Of a stretch of 64,000 nucleotides of DNA, positions 53,501 to 64,000 are shown in pieces. Made by a program: the position numbers and the translations under genes. The stretch covers positions 3,086,501 through 3,150,500 of the forward strand of contig JAJTWR010000266.1 in the NCBI GenBank assembly GCA_021613335.1, written 5' to 3'. This DNA comes from Whitmania pigra. Lineage: Eukaryota; Annelida; Clitellata; Hirudinida; Haemopidae. The notes beneath the pieces are model-generated. The model was not told where the DNA came from, searched no databases, and saw only the letters and a list, made by a program, of their open reading frames with translations. Within the stretch, counting starts at the first letter, position 1; the number at the start of each line of letters is the position of its first letter.

Positions 53501-56500
53501 TTAATTCCAGTCCTCAGTTTGTTAGCAGCAAAACAAGGGTAGTAAATTCAATTTACCAGTGTAAGTGTGGTGTGTTTTAAGAAGAAAATTTGACCGGCCA
53601 GAAAGGAGCCTTGTAAATCAACTGAGGATTCAATGAGCTATTTTGACCCACTACATTTTCCAATCAGCGACTTTTTCCTCTCGAATTTAGCCAGCTGGGG
53701 GCCTCATTCACCTGGCGAATGTGGCGACGGTTCGGATTTTTTCCGACAAATATTTGGTTCTGATGTGGATTACGTTTTTTTTTTGTGTCAATTGTCCCTT
53801 TGTCGAGCTAAATTGGAATGTATGATTCTCCATTGTTCCTTTCATCTTTGGGGAAAGATTTTGGGGGAAAAACAAATAAAAGCGCTTACTCGATTATTCG
53901 AAAATATTTATGTAAGTTTTGGCAATGTGCGGAATTAAAAGTGACATTGAAGTTATCTGAAGATAAATTATTTTTATGTAATTCGATAAAGAGTCCCAAT
54001 TAAAATATCTTAGCTGGCACTGAAATTCTTCGTGAATTTATACAAAATAATAAAATGTTGAATAAATTATCGACTTAAATTGAGCTCGGAATCGTCAGTC
54101 AACGTCTCATTCAACTTTTATGAGGATTCGTGTCCAATTACCTGACGTGGATATTAACGTCGGCTGAATTGTGACCTGAGTGAGTGTTATTTCTCTCAAA
54201 TGAAAACTCAAAACTACTTCCGAAACTCCACAACTCGGAGTATCAAAGTACTAGATTGGTAGTTTAGTAGGTAAATTTAATTGAAAATTTGTCCTAACCA
54301 AGTTGACCAGCTTCAACTTTTATTTAATCATTTTATTTAATCATTTTATTTAATCATTTTCCTGCGTTCACAAAGTCATTTCGTCAAGCGGCACACAAGC
54401 GCTAACGTTTATTTATATTCCAATAACTGCTGCCATTACAAGTTAGGCGTGAAAAAATAACGAGAATAATTAGGAACACAATGTCTCGCAGATGAGTTTA
54501 TAAACGACGCCATCATCATCTTCACCTTTGATAGAAAAGGAGGGAAAAACACGGAAAAGATGCCGATGGATAATCTGCTAAAACGAGTAAAGTATGACGG
54601 ATCTTCGTATCACGTCGGGAATCGCTGAAAGCTAATTTAAGGCATCCATTCCGTTCGTAGCTTTCCCGGCACTTTTATAAGTCTCTGTGTCATCTAGCCC
54701 ACCGTCCGAATAATTAAAATTCCCGCCTTTTCCGAGCAGGAGACATAGCGCCGTACGTTAATATTTTTCACGACTCATTTGCCGTCGAACAGATTAATCA
54801 CTGGGTCCAGCTGACTGATGTCATCAATTATGGATTCGCCAGCCATTTTTCAAGAAAGTCAGACATGCTTTCAGTTTCCAATGCATGGCAGCGGAGAAGT
54901 GCGGTGCATCCAGTCCCGCAGTTTCATTTCGAAAAAATGCTCTCCTTACAAATGAATTCTGTCGCAATTCAGCGCCCAATTCCTTTCTGTTTTTGTCAAA
55001 GCTGCTTTATGATCCAGCAACGATCGAAGTATGATTTCTTTATTTTATGATTTTGTTTTTCTTTTTCGTTCCTGGTCTCCAAATTGTGGCCATAGATACA
55101 AATGACTGCAGCATTTGAAAAACTGAAACAAAGTGACTCTCACAATGACTTGTTCATCAGCAACAACTTTCAGTATACTGCCTCTGCACATTAAAAATAA
55201 ATATTATTTGAAAATACTGGAAAATACTCACAAATGAGGACGAAAGAAACAAAATATCGATCTTGGAGTGAATTCCACGAGAAGCGAAATGTTTACTGGA
55301 TGTTTACATCCAATTACACTTCCTTTTTTTTTTTGGTCCATTCATCCCTCACGCACGTGTGGTTATTCTGTTTGCTTTCAAATGTGACTCAGGTCTTCCG
55401 ATGGAAACGTCGATTCCGAGCTCAGAACGATGCGTGATGAGTTTCCTCAATTCGCCGATGTTTACAACGCGAAAAACAAATCATTGTCGTAGCCATGGCA
55501 ACATGTTTGTTTACTGCCGATCCGAGAAGTGGAAATTATGTTTTTTTTAATTATTTTTTTGTAAATATCAACTAATTTCACCTTACTGCGTGACACGTTA
55601 AAATAGTCATTGCGTTATCCATATTAAATAACATTATTTAATGCATTTTTTAACGCTTACCTGGCTAAAATATTTATAAGTAATTAAACTAAATCATTCG
55701 TTCAAAATCATAATCTTGGCTTTCAAAAGCAGGAGTAATTCTCAGTAATTTGGAAAAAATGTTTCCACTAATACAAGTTTAATAAGCCTTGAAAGATGGC
55801 ACCCTCATCGCTCATATTTGCACCAAATTCATTCCGACTTGCAGCGGATGTTCCGCGGGACTTTTTTTGTCTTTTTTACTGTTCGTTGTGGAGTTTTAAA
55901 GGAGATAAATAGATAGAAATTTGGAGATAATTATCTTCCAGTTCCAGAAATGGATTTATTGATATAGCATTTGGTACTGGAAATGAGTAGACAAATATCT
56001 GGAAATATTCAAAAGATAATTTGACATGGAACAGAAACTTGATCGATGCGTCTTAAACAACAACCAGATTGACGATAATGTCCTAAATCTTTTTCGGTTC
56101 AAAGCTCAATGTAAACTTCAGAATTATAAATCTAGCGGAATAAGTCCTGTTTGACTCTGTTCGTAGATCGATAAAACTGACAGAATAAGTTTATCGGTCG
56201 AGGAAAGCCACAAAAATTGAAAAGTTGTGAACGTGAGAGGTCCCAGGTTGCTTTGTGACTCCGGATATCACGGAGTTGAAGGATGAAAAATGTGAACTGG
56301 GAGCCAGCGACGCCAAAAGATACCCGTTCGAGGTTAATAGAAAATATAAAATAACAAACTCGTGGGAATGTAAATCCCTATTTTTTTTGTAATCCGTTTG
56401 TGTATTTCCCCTTTGCTTTTATAAATTTACATTTCGTCGGCGCAATTCCAATAATATTACCATTAAATCAATACTAATCATTCATAAAACAAATTGTATT

Positions 56501-59220
56501 GCTACTGAATCAATCAAAAATTCATTTGTACATTAATTAATATTTAAAAAAAAATTTAAATTTAAACAAAATAAATGCGACCTTTTTTAACAAGTTGTTT
56601 AAATTACATTAAAAATAAATATCGACCATGTTATTTAAAACACATTATAGGATGATTGTTCAAAGTTTGATGATTATATTTCCCGATTTAAAGCATTTTT
56701 ATTTTATTAAATCTTTCAAATTATGCCTTTTATTAATTTTATTCCTTTGTCAATTAAATTTTTTGTCAGACGGTAAATGCAATATTTCACTAACTATTAA
56801 ATATTTAATTAATTATAAACTTAAACGTAAACAAATAAAACGATTTAAATAAATAATATAAAGTTTAGAAAATATTATTCATTATTTAGTATATAATTAA
56901 TAACAAAATTAAACTTAAACAAATAAAAAGTCTAAAATAAATAATCTAAAGTTTAGAAAATATTTTTTATTTTTATCTCAGGAGCAACTTTAAAAAAAGT
57001 TTATGAGTTTATTTCTCCCGAAAGGTTTAGTCCTCGTGTTATTTTCAAGTTAATAGTAAGTAAGTATTTTTAATATCACCCATTTACCAATAAATAAACA
57101 AAAATATCAACGCCATCTAATATTCAAAGATGTTCCAATTTGGAATTTTTTAAGCCTTTGAAATTTCTAAAGTCACTAAAACTTCTGTTGAGAATTTTTT
57201 TATTCTTTGATAATTAGGAGGAAACAATAAATAACTGTTGACTCTGTCTATGCCAAGAACACCGTCATTAACAGCGTCGTTAACTGCACACCGCATGCCA
57301 TTATCACGTGAAAAACCGGAAAACACATTCCATAATGACTCTTTTACGAAAGGAGTCGACTTATGGAAGGTGATTAAAGAATAAATTATGGAGGAGTCTT
57401 GGTGCTTCGTATGATTATTTTTCCATCGACAACATCGGCCCTCCTCAGTCATTTCCATCCTGCCGCTTCATGCGTCCAGCAGTGACTTATTTCCGATCTG
57501 TTGATGAGGCCACATTCTCGATGTCTTGTTAATTTTAAAAGTGAACTTTTCCATCCATGCAAAGTTAGCCTATAGAACACCGTAATCCATCTCTAAAACA
57601 GGTCCAAGTAATGTTGCAAGTTACAATATAACAATAAACTAATGTAAATACATACATTGATGATATTTTTCCAGTTACAACGTCCGAAACGTAATTTATC
57701 GATGAATTATCCAGAAGTCAGTAATAAAAGAATTCTCCATTCAAGTTTAGACAAAAAAATTCTTAATTCCAATTTGGCCTCAAGCGGAGAGGTGCTGAAA
57801 TGACCTTAAAATCACGGTCGAAATCATTTTGAAAAAGAATTTCCAGCAATTGCAATTGATTTTCCGGCATTAAATTCTTCCAGCCTCAATTCAAACATCG
57901 CCATTTCCATGAAAGTCCGTTTGAAATTGAAGAACGTAAAGTTAAAATATTTCTGCATCTCCCCGGCTTCTGTTATCTCCAGTCGTCGAAACAAATCTTT
58001 TGAGGAATTCTAAGATAAGTCAAGAGTTGTTGATCAAAAACTGATAAGTTTATGGTTAATAATTTGGTATTTTCATTAATTATGAATGTTATTTATTACC
58101 TTTAGTTAATAATTACAAATTTCTATTTATTTCCACATTTCTAGTTAAAATAATTTTCTAAATTACAGAAATAACGCTTAGTAAATTCAAACAACTATTT
58201 TATTAATTATTTTCAAATGGCCAGGCTTAACTTGAATACTGATTATTATTATTATAATTATTATAATACTTCTTTTTCTTATAATTGTAAACAGGTCTTG
58301 TTGTTTTTATTAAATGCTATAATTACTTTTAATAATAAAGTATTATAATTTGTTAATTTATTTTTAAAAATATTTCTATCAATCCGTCGTTGGAAAGTGG
58401 CATGTCTTTCTAAGTTTGCGTGAACTTTTTCGAGTCACCGGAAATAAACATTGTTTCCAGGAAATACCCAGAGCTTTCCACCAATTCTGTGGTTGTCATT
58501 CGTCCATCCCTCGTCACCTCGATGATGACTACTATTGGAAAAATCATTCCACTGGAAATCATGAAAATGGAAAAAGTTAGGGCATGTTCGAGAGGTTCCT
58601 CCCATCGCCATCCAGATGTTAATAATTGCAATTACGAGACAAAATGAGGGTGTAGCTCCAACTGATGTACTCATTCATTTATTTGTTCAATCATTCTCTC
58701 ACTCACTAACATATTCATTCATTTTAATACTTTGTTTAATGCACTGACCTTCTTGATCACAACCACCACAAACACTTTTGGAAAAAAAGTGCATAAATGT
58801 AAATATGTTTTATTCAGTAGGTGTAACATGGGCAGTCACTAAATTTTGTCACATTGATTAATACTCAAACGTACTTTTTGATTTCCTTCGATTATCCGCT
58901 GACAACAGAGATTTTAGATTAAAAAGCGGTAACAAAGCAGACATTCTTGGACCATAGATTTACTCCACACATTGACTTCCATGGAGCTCACATTCACATC
59001 TACAAGAATTCGAGACTATTTGTCCATTTGATGTCTTTCTCAGCTTGTTCCGGGGTTCGAAATCGTCCTTGGAAAATAATCTGTTTAACTCCAATTCCAT
59101 TAGGCACTTCAGCATCAGGTTGCAACCGTGAAATTGTGTCCTGGTTGAACCCTGACTCTATAACTCTTGAAATTAAACCAAGACTTGCTCTTGATTAAAT
59201 GTTTGTTATTAAACAAAATA
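50509..59220. other. Long non-coding stretch, no supported exon
   Basis: No Ig, FN3 or membrane exon for the Turtle-like gene was found. A three-copy ATTTAATCATTTT tandem lies at about 54,318-54,360, and an (ATC)n-rich piece at about 52,995-53,065. Confidence 0.4.
55489..55502 (+). promoter_or_regulatory. X-box-like 14-mer
   Basis: GTAGCCATGGCAAC fits GTHNCC AT RGNAAC. No start codon or exon is assigned nearby, so it may be an unlinked enhancer site or chance. Confidence 0.3.
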
Positions 59221-59223
59221 TGA

Positions 59224-59328
<105 letters not shown>

Positions 59329-60289
59329 ATTAATATGATTATTTGTTATTGAATTGTATCTTTACAAAAATCACTTAGATTCCTTAAAACACAAAAAATA
59401 CCCATCACAACGAAAAAAATTTCAAGGCAGATCTGTGCCAGTAAATGAAACTTTTAGAATCAAATTAGCGTTTGTTATTCGTACCTCCACAAAAAAAAAC
59501 CTGCTTATTAATTATTATCAGTGCTTATGTCGAGAATTAAGTACTCACCACCATTTGTCACCTAAAATTATGGGTTTGGACTAACATTTATTAGACTAAA
59601 TATTAAATTATCTCCGAGTTATCAAATGTTATTAATGTCAATTTCGAGTAAATGACACTCTCCTCGAGCATTTCAGTTGTTTTTCATTTTTTGATTAAAA
59701 GGTTGAAAGGTGAACCTCATAATCTTTTTTTTTTGACTCATTCTTATCATTGAGAATAAAATCATTTATGCAATCCTTTATCGCATTTTCACATATCATT
59801 ATCGCTAACTTATCATTTTTTATATTTTAATATTTCACATGATAAATGATAAATATCACTAAAACCAATTCACATATCATTATCATTAACACAAACCATT
59901 ACTGAGGCATTTAACTCATCACCAACTCTACCACAACCCTCCTCTACTGCGTTCAACAACCAACCTGGATTAATTCCACCTGTCCAAACGCCGAGGTAAG
60001 TTTCCCTCCAATTCCAACTTAATAACTCTTGAGAAATGCGAGAACAGCCCGGGGCCAGTGATGGTTTATGTTGCCAGGAGGACCATCCTCACACTTTTCA
60101 GTTGCTTTCCATTTCCACTGCAAGTGCCTTGTTTCATTGTGGCCTGAATTTATTGTGTCCCTCTTTGTCTCTGAGATTCTTTTTTCAAGCTCGTTATTTT
60201 AAAAAGGGGACAATAAAAGTGAATGAAAGAGATTTTAATAAATGCTCGATGCTCTAAAATTATTATATAAAAATTTAATTATTAAAAAT

Positions 60290-60474
60290 ATTAAAGTCCA
60301 CGTAAAGTGAGGAAGTAGTCGGAATCCTAATAATATTTTAGACGATAAATCTTCAAACCACTTATTTCGAATTTTAATTTGGAACCAGTTATCGGTTAAT
60401 GTATTCAACTCACAAAATTTTTATAAATACATTGACGGGGCTATTTTGTCGCCGGGCTGTTATGACGGGTCACC
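60290..60474. mobile_element. MITE copy 3 (one end only)
   Basis: Shares AACCACTTATTTCGAATT-type core sequence and GTTATCGGTTAATGTATTCA with copy 1, followed by ACATTGACGGGGCTATTTTG and the terminal CCGGGCTGTTATGACGGGTC. The opposite inverted arm is absent, so it is truncated. Confidence 0.8.
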
Positions 60475-60783
60475 CAAATAAATAAACTATTTTAAATAAT
60501 TTTCATAATATTATGGTTTAGTTTTTTTCATCATTTTATGGCCGGGTTTGGTAATATATAATAGCAAAGACGTTCAAAATGATTGAGATATTTTAAGTTG
60601 TTATCAAGCATTTATTTCTATAAGTTTGCAACTTTCCATTAATCAACTGAAGCGCTTTCTGCCTAAAATGCGATTATTTCTGAAGGACATCAGTCTAAAC
60701 TTAATAACAGTGCTTATGAATATTTGCAAATAACTTATCCGCAATTTATGTATTTAATATATCATCGGCAATTTATTTAGCAA

Positions 60784-60873
60784 CAGATGCTCTTGCGAGA
60801 GCTAGGATTTGAACTCCGACCAATGTCGCACTAAAGTGAAACCCATAACCACTCTGCCATCGATGCCAGGTAA
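60784..60873 (-). repeat. tRNA-derived SINE head
   Basis: On the minus strand the block has an A box TGGCAGAGTGG (60,849-60,859) and a B box AGTTCAAATCC (60,805-60,815) at tRNA-like spacing. The acceptor stem does not pair (5' GGCATCG against AGCTCTCGCAAG), and no proper anticodon arm forms. This is a tRNA-related SINE or tRNA pseudogene, not a functional tRNA. Confidence 0.6.
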
Positions 60874-60889
60874 TAACAAAATAATGTAA

Positions 60890-60975
60890 TCAGTAATTTA
60901 TGTATTTATAATATTATCAGTAATTTATGTATTTATAATATTATCAGCAATTTATGTATTTTTAATATCATCTTA
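60890..60975. repeat. 27-bp tandem repeat
   Basis: Three copies of a unit like TCAGTAATTTATGTATTTA plus TAATATTA; a further diverged copy (CGCAATTTATGTATTTAATA) lies on the other side of the SINE at about 60,740. Confidence 0.75.
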
Positions 60976-61138
60976 GTTTACAAGTAATATTGTCCACAAC
61001 TTGCTTCAATTTATAAAATACAATCGCGTTTCATCGTAAAGCATTGCCTAGCAGCAACATTTCGTAGCTAATAAAAAAGCAAATTATAAAAACAAAACAA
61101 ACACTTTTAAGATAGAAACAGCAACAATAATAACAACA

Positions 61139-61692
<554 letters not shown>

Positions 61693-61699
61693 TAAAATG

Positions 61700-64000
61700 G
61701 TATCTTTAATCGTCTATTCAGCACAATAACGACCTTGAATACTTTTCTGCCCCAAGGACTCGAATGTTGGATTTTTTGGCATCCTTTATGTCGTAAAACA
61801 ACCGAATTTCATGATTAAATTTACTCTTTTGATGACTTTTAAAAAATGCATTTGGTCAAGGTATGTATTTATTTTTGAAACGTTCAAATGCAATGTAAGA
61901 TTTGTAACTGTAAATCCTTCAAAAAAGCAGATCACGCACAGGGCAAAACATAAACTTAAGACGAGATAATAATGGATAGGAAGTTTTTATATGAATAATG
62001 ATATTTAACTCCAAAAGATATCAACAACGAGAAAAAAACAATTTAAAAACCTAAAAGTCTCCGATTTGTGAAGTGGAAAATGGAGCTTGCAAGTTGAAGT
62101 CGCCCTTGAATGAGTGGTAAATTGTTGTTGTTTTTTTAGAATTTTTAATAATATAAAACGTCGGTTAAATAATTTAACATTTACATGTTAAATGCACATG
62201 ATGCATTTAATCAATTATTTGTTTTAAACTTTTTAATGTTTCTAAACGTCCTCAGATAACTCTCGAAAACAAGAATGTTTTTGCAAAGTAAAAAAAAAAA
62301 AAAAGATTTCAATTCGAGATTTTGCATAAAATAAATGCAAACCAGCAACATTTGTTGCACCCAGCGATAAAATTATTTCGTTGTTGTACTCAATCATTTG
62401 CACGTCAGTCTTCCCATTCTGTTGAGAACACAGAAGAAAGAAGCTAATTTTCCTGATTGTATCCAAGACTTGGGGCGCCTTCCAGAATGAAATTTGGTGG
62501 AACAGAAAAACTGAAATTCTGAGGATGAATGTAACAACCTCCGATCGTCTGGATCCTGCTCCATGTTAACACCTGGAATATAGCAAGAAATCGTGACTCG
62601 AAAGAATTAGGAACAGCAGATCTCTGCGAGCTGATTTAAACTCTTGCAACCTTGTTTATGGAAGGGAGGAGAAAAAATCCCTCCTAAATGACCTGTTATT
62701 GACTTTGTTTTTTTTGGTTTGTTTGTTCGTTTTTACTGTTATTTTTGAACACGGAGTAAACTGGACCTTTTGAATTAAGTTTGAAATTATTGGCCTGTGA
62801 TATTTTTTTTTGGAACATTTTGATTTCTGATATTTAAATGGTTAACATGGTGTTTAAATAATTGATGATTCAAAGAAATACAAAATATTGAAAATGTTGT
62901 TTAATTTATTATCTCTTATTTATGTTGTAAATCCGTTTAATCCCACTGTCAAGTGGAGTTAAGCAGCATGTTTCATCGGCCAAGATTTTGGCTAAACCGC
63001 TGTATTCACCATCATGTTTTCCATGATTACACAAAACTTTAAATTCTTTTCATGGACTCATAGCCACAAAATAATATAAATAAATAAATCAATTAATCAC
63101 AACTTCATAATAATTTCTTCCACTTAACTAGCATTCACAGAAAGTATAAGTCTCTCCTGATTTTATGTCCGAAACCTAAATTTACAAGAACCATCAGGAG
63201 CATCATGACAGTGGTTCGTTACTCTATTTTAATGCCTTCGAATATGCAATATACCATCTCGTTCTTCTAAATAGTAATTTCCTCATGAATTCGAGATTGC
63301 AACTAATGATAATAATTCTCCTGGGACACGGAATCGGGCATGATGATTCGAGAGTCCAACTTTCAGTTCGTATTTTATTCTATCCGTCTACTTACAACTC
63401 CAACCCGCAGCCTTGATTTCAATCTGAACACCAATTAACCTTTCTTCATTCAAGGACCCTAATGTCGAAATTTATGCTCTCAGAGTGGGGTCCGTATTAT
63501 CGATTGAACTCGATCGTAAAATTGTCGAAGCGACGAGGTTGTATTCGTTGTCGTTGTTGCTGTTATTGTTGTTGTAGTAGTACTACTAGTTGTTGTTGTT
63601 GTTGTTATTATTGTTGTTATTGTTGTTATTGCTATTTTTATTGTTATTGTAGTTGTTTTTGTTGGTGTTGTTGTTGTTGGTGGTGGAAGTTGTGTTGTAG
63701 ATTAATTTTAATTTAGTTGTCGCTGTCATAACCATCGTAATTGTAGTTGGAGCCGCTAATGATCGTCTCTTGTCTCCGCTTGCAAAAAGAGTGTGTTTGG
63801 GATGAAGATTAGCGATGGGTTTTCAGTCTGTAGTTTTTAACATTTGTAAATGTGATGGCAGCCTCTCTTGCCGCTTTATTTGCTTTTTTTTTAAATTCTT
63901 CTTTCACTAAATTTTTTTTAATGAAATCAACTTGTCATAGTCAATTATTTGCGGTTACTGCAAGACACTTTATTATTAGGTTGGAGAAAAGTTTTATTGA
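61700..64000. other. No supported gene; (TTG)n tract
   Basis: A TTG/TTA/TAG-rich microsatellite lies at about 63,545-63,690; the Cys-rich ORF over it is an artefact. Nothing else was recognised. Confidence 0.45.

Noticed and set aside
58410..58674. Overlapping ORFs on both strands
   Set aside because: No recognisable domain; splice sites and frames disagree.
59920..59997. Possible exon ending at a GTAAGT donor
   Set aside because: A good donor, but no acceptor with an AG in reach and no domain match.
60784..60873. Functional tRNA gene
   Set aside because: A and B boxes are present but the acceptor and anticodon stems do not pair.
62242..62567. Minus-strand ORFs, one starting MEQDPDDRRLLHSS
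   Set aside because: Short, several competing frames, no domain and no confirmed splice partners within the window.
63462..63716. Cys-rich small ORF that could look like a secreted peptide
   Set aside because: The cysteines come from a (TTG/TGT)n tract; no signal peptide or spaced cysteine pattern.

Overview
The window is nuclear DNA from an animal. It is strongly AT-rich, its genes are cut into many short exons with GT-AG introns, and it carries animal-type genes (a Turtle/IGSF9-like Ig cell-surface protein and a TRIP12-type HECT ligase copy) and animal-type mobile elements (hAT, Helitron, LINE, SINE, MITE). Long (ATT)n/(AAT)n arrays are scattered throughout. A piece of 18S rDNA is present but diverges from common animal sequences, so I do not name a phylum.

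Layout: 1-3,000 holds transposon debris (a hAT-like end, a MITE, a Helitron-type Pif1 helicase scrap). 3,040-6,963 is a broken TRIP12/Ufd4-like HECT E3 ligase gene on the + strand, interrupted by a complete 1,084-bp hAT insertion with its 8-bp target duplication. A second hAT element with a perfect 8-bp duplication lies at 7,144-8,369.

8,479-35,314 (minus strand) is the main find: one gene that I resolve into 66 coding exons. Every splice phase agrees and the coding sum is 10,641 nt, or 3,546 codons plus stop. The predicted protein is a giant mosaic. From the N-terminus it has a possible myristoylation signal, seven cupredoxin-like domains without the copper cysteine, a chitobiase/HEX-C-like domain, two FN3 domains, a 487-residue disordered exon, about fourteen further FN3 domains, and a C-terminal thioredoxin fold whose CxxC has become SPQS. 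A near-perfect RFX X-box beside an inverted CCAAT box lies 195 bp upstream of the ATG, which suggests a cilium- or sperm-related gene. Introns of this gene contain (ATT)n arrays and a fragment of 18S rDNA that is itself split by a MITE.

35,315-42,727 has no exon I can support, but it holds a four-copy array of perfect TGACGTCA sites. From 42,728 (+ strand) two exons encode the first Ig domain of a Turtle/IGSF9-like adhesion protein. A decayed LINE lies in the intron between them, and a possible 17-nt microexon lies at 50,492. The rest, to 64,000, is very long intron or intergenic DNA with microsatellites, another partial MITE and a tRNA-derived SINE.

All exon calls come from reading splice sites, phase and domain sense by eye; no transcript or database search was available.
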